Of a stretch of 10,290 nucleotides of DNA, positions 1-7,161 are shown piece after piece. How positions within the stretch are numbered: position 1 is the first letter of the stretch; every line of letters starts with the position of its first letter. Under the pieces are notes generated by a model that made no database searches, was not told where the DNA came from, and saw only the letters and a program-made list of their open reading frames with translations. This DNA comes from JBDIBB01 sp039812685 (GTDB lineage: Bacteria; Acidobacteriota; Vicinamibacteria; Vicinamibacterales; JAFNAJ01), in contig JBDIBB010000132.1 in assembly GCA_039812685.1 (NCBI GenBank), forward strand, positions 1-10,290, in the 5' to 3' direction. Position numbers and translations under genes: made by a program.

Positions 1-65
1 TCTCCTCGAAGTCTTCTCTTCGCGGCCTGCGGGCGCCCGGTGACATGCGAAGCGGCTCGACCAGG

Positions 66-97
66 CCCCAAGCCCCAAGCCCCAAGCCCCAAGCCCC
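66..97. repeat. CCCCAAG heptamer tandem repeat, G-quadruplex-forming on minus strand
   Basis: Four perfect copies of CCCCAAG plus a partial fifth (CCCC) run head to tail. On the minus strand, which is the sense strand of the gene beside it, this is five runs of four G separated by CTT loops, a textbook arrangement for an intramolecular parallel G-quadruplex. The array begins one base after the stop codon of the gamma-glutamyltransferase gene, so it would sit at the start of that transcript's 3' end. It may mark transcript end or stability, or be a length-variable simple repeat; function is inference. The remaining leftmost bases (1-65) show only a short hairpin (7-11 with 18-22) and a 10-base palindrome (30-39), and I see no gene there. 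Confidence 0.9.
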
Positions 98-98
98 G

Positions 99-1805
99 TC
101 AATACCCCACCACCGCCCCGTCGCGCCGGGGATCCGCGCCGCCGGTGAGCCGTCCCGTGACGGGATCACGCGTGATGCCCTGCGCCCCTCCGAAGAACAG
201 ATCGAAGCCCCCGTGCACGTCGAGCGCGTAGCCCAGCGCCTTCAGCGCCTCGAGCGTCGCCGCGGGATACCGGTCCTCGATCGCCAGCGGTTCGTCCGCG
301 TCGCGCAGGTGGAAGCGTGGCGCGTCGATCGCCTGCTGGACGTCCATCCGGTAGTCCACCAGGTTGGACACGATCAGCGTCATCGCCGAGATGATGCGCG
401 CGGCGCCGGGCGTGCCCAGCGCCGCCACGGTCTGGCCGTTCCTGACGACGATCGTGGGCGCGATCGTCGTTCGCATGCGCTTGCCGGGGGCCATGGCGTT
501 TACGCCGCGCGCCGAGAAGTTCTTCATCTCGTTGTTGAGGACGATGCCGGTCCCCGGCACCATCACCTTCGCGCCGAAGAAATCGGAGATGGTCTGCGTC
601 AGGGCGACGGCGTTGCCGGCGCCGTCGATGACGGCGAGCGAGGTCGTGCTGCCGCTCTGCCGCGGCTCGGCCGGGGTGCCGGCCTTCATGGCTGGCGCCC
701 TGGCGTCCACGCGCACGCCCGCGGCCCTCGTCTTCGCGTAGGCGGCCGAGGTGAGTCCGGCAACCGGCACCTCGACGAAGGCCGGGTCCGCCACGTAGGC
801 GCCGTAGTCGGCGAAGGCGAGCCGCAGGGCCTCGCTCGTGAGGTGGACGCGCTCGGGCGAGAGCGGCGCCAGCCGGCCGAAATCGAAGTGATCCAGCACC
901 TGCAGCGCCTCGATCACGGCGAGGCCGGCCACCGGCGGCGGGCCCGACACGATGTCGTGGCCGCGATAGCGCCCGCGAATCGGCTCGCGTTGGATCGCCT
1001 GGTAGCTGGCGAGGTCGGCGGTCGAGATGAACCCGTCGCCGGCGGCCGAGGCCGATGCGATCCGTTCGGCCAGCGCTCCCCGGTAGAACACGTCGGCGCC
1101 GCCCTGGGCGATCGCCCGCAGCGAGGCTGCCAGTTCCGGATTGCGCACGCGCGCGCCGGCCTCGAGGGGCAGGCCTTCCGGGCAGAAGATCGCCGCGAGC
1201 CCCGGATCCTCGACCAGGCCGGCGAAGTTCTCGGTGACCACGCCGGCGAGCGTCGCGCTGGCGAGGAACCCCTCGTCGGCGATGCGGATCGCGGGCGCCA
1301 TCACCTCGGCCAGCGGGCGGGTCCCGTAGCGCTGCAGCGCGAGCGTGAGGCCTGCGACGGTGCCGGGCACGGCCGCCGCCGCATAGCCCGTGTCGGGGGC
1401 GCGGTCGGCGAAGCGCGCGGCAGCGGGCGCGGTGGAGCGGTAGTCGATGGCGATGGTCTCTCCGGTGGCCGCCAGGCGGATCACCATCATGCCCTCGCCG
1501 CCGAGGCCGCTGGCGTTGGGTTCGGCGACGCCCACCGCGAAGGCGGCGGCCACGGCCGCGTCCACCGCGTTGCCGCCAGCCCGCAGCATGGCGATGCCGG
1601 CCTCGGCGGCCAGCGGGTGGGCCGAGGCGACGATGCCGCGCGTGGAGGTGACCAGCGGCCGGGCGGATCCGATCCCTGGCGTCGCGGCCGGCGTGGCGCC
1701 GGGAACGGCCGGCGGCGTTGCCGCGCCGCGGGCGCAGGCGGCCAGCGCCAGCGCCGCGACGATCCCGAGCAGGGCAAGGCGGCGATGCAAGCGGGCGATG
1801 TTCAC
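99..1805 (-). CDS. ggt: Gamma-glutamyltransferase family lipoprotein with altered donor pocket
   Basis: An N-terminal-nucleophile hydrolase of 568 residues, the usual family length, made as one chain that should self-cleave before Thr387. The GTG start at 1805 is preferred over an ATG at 1844 because it has GAGGAG six bases upstream, forms a GTGA overlap with the upstream gene, and puts a lipoprotein signal at the N-terminus: basic RLHRR, hydrophobic core, lipobox LAAC with Cys24, then an Ala/Pro/Thr linker. It is therefore probably membrane-anchored and exported. The family start (RGIVASAHPLAAEAG, GGNAVDAAVAAAFAV) and Arg of AIDYRSTAP are clear. Catalytic Thr387-Thr388 and supporting Thr405 match E. 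coli Thr391, Thr392 and Thr409. Substrate-pocket positions differ: Ser407 for Asn411, Glu426 for Gln430, Asn429 for Asp433, Thr-Thr for Ser462-Ser463, Ala for Gly484. The lid loop is about 12 residues shorter than in E. coli. Family membership is certain; the true substrate (gamma-glutamyl peptide or another N-acyl compound) is open. Confidence 0.93.
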   Translation of the reverse strand: MNIARLHRRLALLGIVAALALAACARGAATPPAVPGATPAATPGIGSARPLVTSTRGIVASAHPLAAEAGIAMLRAGGNAVDAAVAAAFAVGVAEPNASGLGGEGMMVIRLAATGETIAIDYRSTAPAAARFADRAPDTGYAAAAVPGTVAGLTLALQRYGTRPLAEVMAPAIRIADEGFLASATLAGVVTENFAGLVEDPGLAAIFCPEGLPLEAGARVRNPELAASLRAIAQGGADVFYRGALAERIASASAAGDGFISTADLASYQAIQREPIRGRYRGHDIVSGPPPVAGLAVIEALQVLDHFDFGRLAPLSPERVHLTSEALRLAFADYGAYVADPAFVEVPVAGLTSAAYAKTRAAGVRVDARAPAMKAGTPAEPRQSGSTTSLAVIDGAGNAVALTQTISDFFGAKVMVPGTGIVLNNEMKNFSARGVNAMAPGKRMRTTIAPTIVVRNGQTVAALGTPGAARIISAMTLIVSNLVDYRMDVQQAIDAPRFHLRDADEPLAIEDRYPAATLEALKALGYALDVHGGFDLFFGGAQGITRDPVTGRLTGGADPRRDGAVVGY

Positions 1806-2956
1806 GGCAGGCTCCTCGTGGGCCGTTCCGGCGGCCGCAGCCACCGGCCGATGCCGCCTTCGACCACCTCAGCGTAAGAAGGAACGTCCTCGAGTTCCAC
1901 CGCGTGGTCGGGCTCGACCAGCGCGAGCGTCGCGACCAGTTCGCGCACGGTGGCCAGGTGCCGCGCCACCCGCACGTCCAGGGGCCATCCCTCGTCGGGG
2001 AAGGGCACCGACAGGCGGCCGCGCGCCGAGGCGTGCGTGTAGAAGCGATCGCGTCCCGTGGTCACCAGGTCAGCCCCGGTGGCGCCGCGGAGGCGGCCCT
2101 GCGCGGGGTTGGTCGTCTCGGCCAGCAGGGCGAGTGCTCCCGTGGCGTCGCCCCACTCGCGGTGCGACAGGCCGTGCAGCGACTCCGGCGAGGCCTCGAG
2201 GCCGATGGCCACGCCCTCTTCCTGCAGCGCGACGTTGGCGAGCGCCGCCAGATCCATGGCGCGCTGGTGCGCGACCAGCGTGTTCACGACCGGGTATTCC
2301 GGCGAGGCCTCGTGCAGGTCGATGGCGAGCGTGGCCTGTTCCTTTGCGATGAGCGTGGTGATGGCCAGGGCGAGACGCTCGGTGATCGATCCGTCGGCGC
2401 GCCCGGGGTAGGCGCGATTGAGGTTGCGTGTCTCGGTGCCCGACAGCGCCTGGCCCGATCCCGCGTGGAAGTAGACCTGAGGGTCGGGCCACTGGTGCAC
2501 CGGGTTGGAGGCGCGCGCGCCGTGGCTGAATCGGCGCGGGCCGCCGGGCGTGTCCAGCTCGAACCACTGCGGGTGGGCTTCCTGCCCGATGTTGTGCGTG
2601 AACCCGCTGGCGTTCGCACGCGGGATCACGATGAGCCGTCCCGCGGCGACGCGCGCGTGCTCCACGAGCACGACGGCCGCGACGTAGCCGGCGGGCTCGT
2701 CACCGTGGGTGCCGCCGAGCACCACGACGGTGCCGCCCGGCGCCTCGCCCTCCATCACGAAGACGGGGGTGTCCACGGGCGTGCCGGCGAGGGCTGGCAG
2801 CCAGTCCGAGAGCGTGCGCTGCGCGCTGACGCCGGGCCCGGGCGAAATCGGGTCGTCGCCGCGCATGCGCAGGAACGAGGGCGCGGCGGCCGCCGCGAGC
2901 GCGACGGCCGCCAGCAGGCAGAGGGCGCCGCGCGTGCGCGGCGCCAGGGAGGGCAT
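1802..2956 (-). CDS. Succinylglutamate desuccinylase/aspartoacylase family zinc amidohydrolase, exported
   Basis: A 384-residue member of the AstE/AspA branch of the M14-type zinc carboxypeptidase fold, which removes acyl groups from N-acyl amino acids or cuts related amide bonds. Visible motifs are the zinc-binding GGTHGDEPAG (His84, Glu87), an arginine-rich substrate loop with NLNRAYPG (178-185), the third zinc ligand in IDLHE (His215), and a probable catalytic Glu280 in LLAETTNP. The N-terminus (RTRGALCLLAAVALAAAAA) is a signal peptide or membrane anchor, unlike cytoplasmic AstE, so the enzyme probably works in the periplasm. ATG at 2956 is chosen for GGGTG six bases upstream; an in-frame GTG at 2965 is the alternative and changes little. 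It starts 22 bases after the receptor gene and its TGA overlaps the GTG of the GGT gene. The substrate cannot be read from the sequence; a peptidase role is also possible. Confidence 0.87.
   Translation of the reverse strand: MPSLAPRTRGALCLLAAVALAAAAAPSFLRMRGDDPISPGPGVSAQRTLSDWLPALAGTPVDTPVFVMEGEAPGGTVVVLGGTHGDEPAGYVAAVVLVEHARVAAGRLIVIPRANASGFTHNIGQEAHPQWFELDTPGGPRRFSHGARASNPVHQWPDPQVYFHAGSGQALSGTETRNLNRAYPGRADGSITERLALAITTLIAKEQATLAIDLHEASPEYPVVNTLVAHQRAMDLAALANVALQEEGVAIGLEASPESLHGLSHREWGDATGALALLAETTNPAQGRLRGATGADLVTTGRDRFYTHASARGRLSVPFPDEGWPLDVRVARHLATVRELVATLALVEPDHAVELEDVPSYAEVVEGGIGRWLRPPERPTRSLP
1812..1817 (-). promoter_or_regulatory. Ribosome binding site fixing the GTG start of the GGT gene
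   Basis: On the minus strand this reads GAGGAG, a strong Shine-Dalgarno match, six bases before the GTG at 1805-1803. It lies inside the 3' end of the upstream amidohydrolase gene. Together with the GTGA stop/start overlap it supports translational coupling and rules against the longer ATG start at 1844. Confidence 0.75.
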
Positions 2957-2978
2957 CACGATCACCCGGGCGGCGGAT

Positions 2979-5918
2979 CTAGAACTCGAACTTCAGGCCC
3001 AGTTGCATCTGGCGTGGGCTGCCGGCCGAGGTGAACTGCCCGAACGTATCGCGCGGCGCGACGGCGGTGCCCCACGTCATGTTGATGCCCGAGAGGTTGG
3101 TCCGGTTCAACAGGTTGAAGGCTTCGAGCTGCAGCAGCAGCGCGCGCCGCCGGTCGAAGCGGAAGCGCTTCGAGAGGCGCGCGTTCACGCTCGCGAAGTT
3201 GCCGCCTTCGTACGAGTTGCGTCCGGCCATCACACCGTTGATGAAGGGCCGGTCGGTGCTGCTGTTGCCGTCGGTGTTCACGTCGGAGCCGACGACGGGG
3301 TTCTCGGCCGTTGCGCTGCGGTAGGTGAAGGTCGAGGAGAGCGTCCAGCCGCCCAGCAGCGCGCGCGCCGCCGGGTTCATGTCGGCTCCCTCGTCCTGGC
3401 CGTAGGGGAGTTCCCACACGCCCGTGACGGTCACGCGATGCCGCTGGTGCTCGGCCGAGTAGGAGCGCTCGGCGCGCCGGTTGTATGGATCGTTGGGCTG
3501 TTCGGCCTGCGTGAAGTCCGACCCGTCGTCGCTGGCCTCCGAGAGGATGTAGTTCACGCGCAGCGAGTAGCCGTCGGCCAGCCGCTTCTGCAGCGTGAAC
3601 TGGAAGCCGTAGTACTTCGACCAGCCGCTCGAGGAGACCATCTGGATGTTGTTGTAGAGCGGGTTCAGGCGGTTGGTGGAGCCGTAGTAGGGGCGGCCGA
3701 TCTGCTGCGGGTTCGGGTTGGCCACGCCGAGCGAGGCGGCGTTGGCGGCGGTGAGCACCGTCGGCGGCCCGAGGTTGGTGTTGTCCGACACCAGCGTCGC
3801 CGTGCCCCAGTTGCGCACGAAGTTCACGCCGGCCGACCAGTTGGTGGCGATCTGCCGCTCCACGCCCAGGCTCACCTGGTCGATGTAGGGAATCTGCATC
3901 TCCGGATCGGCCTTGTTGATGCTCGGGCGGGTGAGGGTGAAGCCCGACGGCAACTGGTTGCTCTCGGGGAAGGCGCCGCGCGCGAACTGGGCGGTGGCGT
4001 TGGCGCCCGAGAGCGAGACCGACTGGCGCGCCAGCAGCGCGTTGCGCGCCACGAGCAGGAAGATCTTGTCGTAGAACCGCCCGTAGCCGCCGCGGATCAG
4101 GGTGCGCCCGCCGCCGACCGGATCCCACGTGAACCCGGCCCGCGGCGACACGTTGTTCCCGTCGCGGTGGATGCCATCGTCGAGCGGCGCCTCGAGCGGG
4201 TTGTTGCGGTCGCGCGGGATGTGCTTCGGCTGCGCGTCGTAGTCGTAGCGCAGGCCGTAGACGAGCGTGAGCCGATCGCTGATCGTCCACGAGTCCTGCG
4301 CGAAGACGGCGTACATCGTGTCGGGCAGGTCGATGATGGGGTTGCCGAAGCCCTGCGTGAACGTCGTCGGCGTGCCGGCGACGAACGTCGCCAGGCTGCC
4401 GAAGGTGAAGCTGCCGGCGAAGCTGACGGGGAACGACGAGGTGGCGGCGATGCGGTTGACGTCGCCGCCCACCTTGAAGAAGTGGGTGCCTCTCTGCCAG
4501 CTCAGGGTGTAGCTGCCCTGGGTGGTGACCTCGTCGAGGATCACCGGGAAGTTGGTGCTGCGGCCCCAGGTGCCCACGCCCGAGATGACCACGCGCGGGC
4601 CGACCGCGTCGTTGGCGTACTGCTCGAGGTCGCGCGGGGCCACCTGCAGCCGCGCCTCGCCGAGCAGCGTCGGCGAGATGATGTTGGTCCAGGAGAAGAG
4701 GAACGACTGGTCGGTGCCGCGCTGACCGCCGCCGGCCGAGACGTCGAGCAGGCCGCCGATGCCGACGCCGCCGGCGTTGCTCTCGACGCTCTTGCCGTAC
4801 GTGTAGCGGAAGCCGAAGCTGTGGGCCGCGTTCAGCACGTGGTCGAGCTTGAGTGAGGCCAGCGTGTCGCGGCGCGTGATCGGGTAGACACCGTTGGCGA
4901 CCGACGTCACCGCCGAGCCGGGAATCGGCCGGGCGGCGAGCGTCGCGTTGATCGTCGCGACCGCCGCGTCGCTGATGGTGACCACGCCGCTCTCGTCGCG
5001 CTGCATGCGCTCGAAGGCGCCGAAGAAGAAGGTGCGGTTGCGCTTCAGCGGTCCGCCGAGCGTGCCGCCGAAGTTCTGGCGCTGGAACTCGGGCTTGCCT
5101 TCCTTCACGAAGGCGTTGCGCGCGTCCATCGACTCGTCGCGGACGTAGAGGAACGCGTTGCCGCCGAGCTGGTTGGTGCCCGAGCGCGACACGATGTTCA
5201 CCAGGCCGCCGGCCGCGCGGCCGAACTCGGGCGCGAACTGGCTGGTGACCACCTGGAACTCGCGCACCGCTTCCTGGCTGATCGTCTGGCGCGTGTTGCC
5301 GTTGAGCGCACCGTTGGCGTCCACGCCGTCCAGCGAGATGTTGTTGCTGCGGGCGCGCTGGCCGTTGAAGCTGATGCCGCTGCCCTGGCCGCTCATCTGC
5401 TGGCCGGTGACGCCGGCGACCTGCGTGGAGAAGCTGAGGAAGTCGCGGCCGTTGCTCGGCAGGTTCTCGATCTCGGTGCGGGTGACCACCGCGCCGCCCT
5501 GCGTCCGGCCGCGCTCGACGATCGGGGCCGCGGCCGTCACCGTCACTTCCTGCGTGACGCCGGCCAGCGGCAGCGAGATGTCCACGGTGACCACCTGGCC
5601 CACCTCGAGCGTGAGCCCTTCGCGCTGCACGGTGGCGAAGCCGTCCAGCGACACGGTGAGGCGATACGCGCCGGCGGCCACCGCCGGGATGCGGTACCGG
5701 CCGGCCTCGTTGGTGACCGTCGTGCGCTCCACGCCGGTGTCCACGTTGGTGAGCACCAGCGAGGCGCCGGGCAGCACGCCGCCGGTGGCGTCGCGGACGA
5801 TGCCCTCGAAGTCGCCGCCGGAGGCCGTTTGTGCAAGGACCGTAGAGCCCGTGAGAGGCAGGAGGACGATGACGGCTGCGAGAAACGTGCGAATGGGATG
5901 GAAGGATAGGGCACGCAT
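2979..5918 (-). CDS. TonB-dependent receptor with carboxypeptidase-regulatory-like domain (Oar-like)
   Basis: A 979-residue outer-membrane transporter. Residues 1-30 are a signal peptide (HPIRTFLAAVIVLLPLTG, cleavage near VLA-Q). Residues about 36-120 form a carboxypeptidase-regulatory-like beta-sandwich (GIVRDATGGVLPGASLVLTN, NEAGRYRIPAV). The plug follows (about 140-260), with LPSNGRDF, FNGQRARSNNISLDGVD and FGRAAGGLVNIVSRSGTN. The rest is an aromatic-rich barrel of alternating strands ending in LKFEF, with the terminal Phe typical of barrel proteins. Receptors of this shape are very common in Acidobacteriota and usually import glycans, peptides or their breakdown products. No obvious TonB box was seen. 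The ATG at 5918 is chosen because it begins the signal peptide; a GTG at 5966 would add 16 residues ahead of it. It is first in an apparent operon with two exported amide hydrolases, which hints that the cargo is an amide- or acyl-linked amino compound (inference). Confidence 0.93.
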   Translation of the reverse strand: MRALSFHPIRTFLAAVIVLLPLTGSTVLAQTASGGDFEGIVRDATGGVLPGASLVLTNVDTGVERTTVTNEAGRYRIPAVAAGAYRLTVSLDGFATVQREGLTLEVGQVVTVDISLPLAGVTQEVTVTAAAPIVERGRTQGGAVVTRTEIENLPSNGRDFLSFSTQVAGVTGQQMSGQGSGISFNGQRARSNNISLDGVDANGALNGNTRQTISQEAVREFQVVTSQFAPEFGRAAGGLVNIVSRSGTNQLGGNAFLYVRDESMDARNAFVKEGKPEFQRQNFGGTLGGPLKRNRTFFFGAFERMQRDESGVVTISDAAVATINATLAARPIPGSAVTSVANGVYPITRRDTLASLKLDHVLNAAHSFGFRYTYGKSVESNAGGVGIGGLLDVSAGGGQRGTDQSFLFSWTNIISPTLLGEARLQVAPRDLEQYANDAVGPRVVISGVGTWGRSTNFPVILDEVTTQGSYTLSWQRGTHFFKVGGDVNRIAATSSFPVSFAGSFTFGSLATFVAGTPTTFTQGFGNPIIDLPDTMYAVFAQDSWTISDRLTLVYGLRYDYDAQPKHIPRDRNNPLEAPLDDGIHRDGNNVSPRAGFTWDPVGGGRTLIRGGYGRFYDKIFLLVARNALLARQSVSLSGANATAQFARGAFPESNQLPSGFTLTRPSINKADPEMQIPYIDQVSLGVERQIATNWSAGVNFVRNWGTATLVSDNTNLGPPTVLTAANAASLGVANPNPQQIGRPYYGSTNRLNPLYNNIQMVSSSGWSKYYGFQFTLQKRLADGYSLRVNYILSEASDDGSDFTQAEQPNDPYNRRAERSYSAEHQRHRVTVTGVWELPYGQDEGADMNPAARALLGGWTLSSTFTYRSATAENPVVGSDVNTDGNSSTDRPFINGVMAGRNSYEGGNFASVNARLSKRFRFDRRRALLLQLEAFNLLNRTNLSGINMTWGTAVAPRDTFGQFTSAGSPRQMQLGLKFEF

Positions 5919-5924
5919 GCGAGG

Positions 5925-5953
5925 ACGATACACTTCGGTTTGCGCCGATTCAA
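5925..5953 (-). promoter_or_regulatory. Candidate sigma-70-like promoter for the receptor operon, possibly leaderless
   Basis: On the minus strand TTGAAT (5953-5948) and TATCGT (5930-5925) are separated by exactly 17 bases; each matches four of six consensus positions. The -10 box ends only six bases before the ATG at 5918, so transcription would begin at or within a base or two of the start codon. No Shine-Dalgarno sequence is present in front of that ATG, in agreement with a leaderless message. The prediction is from pattern alone. Confidence 0.45.
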
Positions 5954-6092
5954 CCCGAACCTGCACCGGCCGCCGCCGTTCGCGTCGTCGGGCCCGCCGG
6001 CCGGCTCAATCCCGGTGGCCGGGGCCCCGCCCCTTGCGCCGCCGTGTGCGCTCCGTGACAGGACCTGCGTGGCCCCGGGGCCGGAAAGCCTG

Positions 6093-6098
6093 TAGAGT
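6093..6098 (+). promoter_or_regulatory. Possible -10 box (TAGAGT) for the SIS-domain gene
   Basis: TAGAGT fits TANNNT and matches four of six -10 consensus positions. It ends seven bases before the ATG at 6106, again placing the transcript start at the start codon. No convincing -35 box is seen at the usual distance. A perfect 12-base palindrome, GGCCCCGGGGCC (6071-6082), lies just upstream and could be an operator, though such palindromes are easy to find in DNA this rich in G+C. Confidence 0.25.
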
Positions 6099-6105
6099 TC
6101 CACGG

Positions 6106-7161
6106 ATGTCCGCGCTCTCTCCGACCCACCTCTACCGTGAGATCCACGAGCAACCCGAGGCGATCGCGCGCGTGCTGCAGACCCAGCACGCGGCGATCGC
6201 GGGCCTGGCCGGGGCCATCCGTGCTGGCGGCGTCACGCACGTCGTGATTGCCGCGCGCGGCACCAGCGACAACGCGGCGCGCTACGCGCAATACGCGCTC
6301 GGCGCGCGCAACGGGCTGCTGGTGGGGCTGGCGGCGCCGAGCCTGCTGACGGTCTACGGTGCCAGGCCGCGCTTTGCCGGCGCGCTGGTGATCGGGATCA
6401 GTCAGAGCGGCGCGAGCCCCGACATCGTCTCGGTGCTGGCCGAGGCGCGCCGCCAGGGGGCGCTCACCGCGGTGCTCACCAACAACGTGGCCTCCGACCT
6501 CGCGCGCGAGGGCGACTTCGTCATCGACCTGTCGGCGGGCGAGGAGAAGGCCGTCGCGGCGACCAAGACCTACACCACGTCGCTGGCGGCCATCGCGCTG
6601 CTCAGTGCGGCCCTGCACGACGATCGCGACACGGCCGAGGCGGAGGTGCGGGGCGTGCCCGAGGCGATGCGCCGCGTGCTGGCCGGCGCTCCCGGCGTCA
6701 TCGACGCGGCGGCACGCTTCGCCGGGATCAGCCGCGCCGTGGTCATCGCCCGGGGCTTCAACTACGCCACGGCGTTCGAGGTGGCGCTCAAGCTCAAGGA
6801 GCTCACCTACGTCCTGGTCGAGCCCTACAGCAGCGCCGACTTCCTGCACGGGCCGCTGGCGCTGGTGGAGGAGGGCCTCCCGGCGATTGCGATCGCGCCC
6901 TCGGGCCGGATGCTCGAGGAACTGCGGCAACTGATACGAACGCTGCGGGAGCGCGGCGCCGAGGTGGCGTGCATCAGCGACGACGACCCGGCGCTCGCCC
7001 TGGCGCAGACGCCGCTGCGGGTGCCGCTGGCGCTGCCCGAGTGGCTCTCCCCGTTCACGCACGTCGTGCCGGGACAACTGCTGGCGATGGGCCTGGCGGC
7101 CGCGCGCGGCCACGACGTCGACGCGCCGCGCGGCATCAGGAAGGTGACCAGGACGCGGTAG
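6106..7161 (+). CDS. Two-SIS-domain aminosugar-phosphate isomerase/deaminase (GlmS-isomerase/NagB-II-like)
   Basis: A 351-residue cytoplasmic enzyme equivalent to the isomerase half of GlmS without the glutaminase domain. The opening LYREIHEQPEAI is the usual family start. The first SIS domain (about 30-170) has the phosphate-binding loop GISQSGASPD and the following KTYTTSLAAI helix; the second (about 195-335) has KLKELTYV and DFLHGPLAL. Residues equivalent to the E. coli GlmS catalytic set are kept: Lys229 (Lys485), Glu232 (Glu488), His248 (His504) and the C-terminal Lys346 (Lys603). With no glutaminase domain it should not make glucosamine-6-phosphate from glutamine. Deamination/isomerisation of glucosamine-6-phosphate (NagB-II type), or acting on another aminated sugar phosphate such as in the AgaS or deglycase groups, is more likely. 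The ATG at 6106 starts the conserved region; the open frame upstream to about 5158 is only the antisense of the receptor gene. It stands alone, with no sugar-catabolism neighbours in view. Confidence 0.85.
   Translation: MSALSPTHLYREIHEQPEAIARVLQTQHAAIAGLAGAIRAGGVTHVVIAARGTSDNAARYAQYALGARNGLLVGLAAPSLLTVYGARPRFAGALVIGISQSGASPDIVSVLAEARRQGALTAVLTNNVASDLAREGDFVIDLSAGEEKAVAATKTYTTSLAAIALLSAALHDDRDTAEAEVRGVPEAMRRVLAGAPGVIDAAARFAGISRAVVIARGFNYATAFEVALKLKELTYVLVEPYSSADFLHGPLALVEEGLPAIAIAPSGRMLEELRQLIRTLRERGAEVACISDDDPALALAQTPLRVPLALPEWLSPFTHVVPGQLLAMGLAAARGHDVDAPRGIRKVTRTR

Noticed and set aside
1..65. Possible intrinsic terminator from the small hairpin at 7-22 and palindrome at 30-39
   Set aside because: The hairpin stem is only five base pairs, the palindrome has no U-tract, and neither is placed convincingly after the last gene.
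66..97. Tandem repeat as a CRISPR array or origin iterons
   Set aside because: The unit is seven bases with no spacers and only about four and a half copies, with no cas genes or replication gene nearby.
1806..1844. ATG start at 1844 for the GGT gene
   Set aside because: It would add 13 residues ahead of a good lipoprotein signal peptide, and the GTG at 1805 has the better ribosome binding site and the stop/start overlap.
45..1877. A 610-codon open frame on the plus strand opposite the GGT gene
   Set aside because: It is antisense to a clear GGT gene, rich in Arg/Gly/His/Ala with no recognisable domain, and covers the tandem repeat as protein. Such frames arise from G+C-rich third positions on the other strand.
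2709..4856. A 715-codon open frame on the plus strand opposite the receptor gene
   Set aside because: Low-complexity Arg/Val/Gly/Ala composition with no motif; the minus strand carries an unmistakable receptor across the same bases.
5158..6105. Upstream extension of the SIS-domain frame
   Set aside because: It is antisense to the receptor N-terminus and lacks family similarity; the conserved start of the SIS protein is at 6106.
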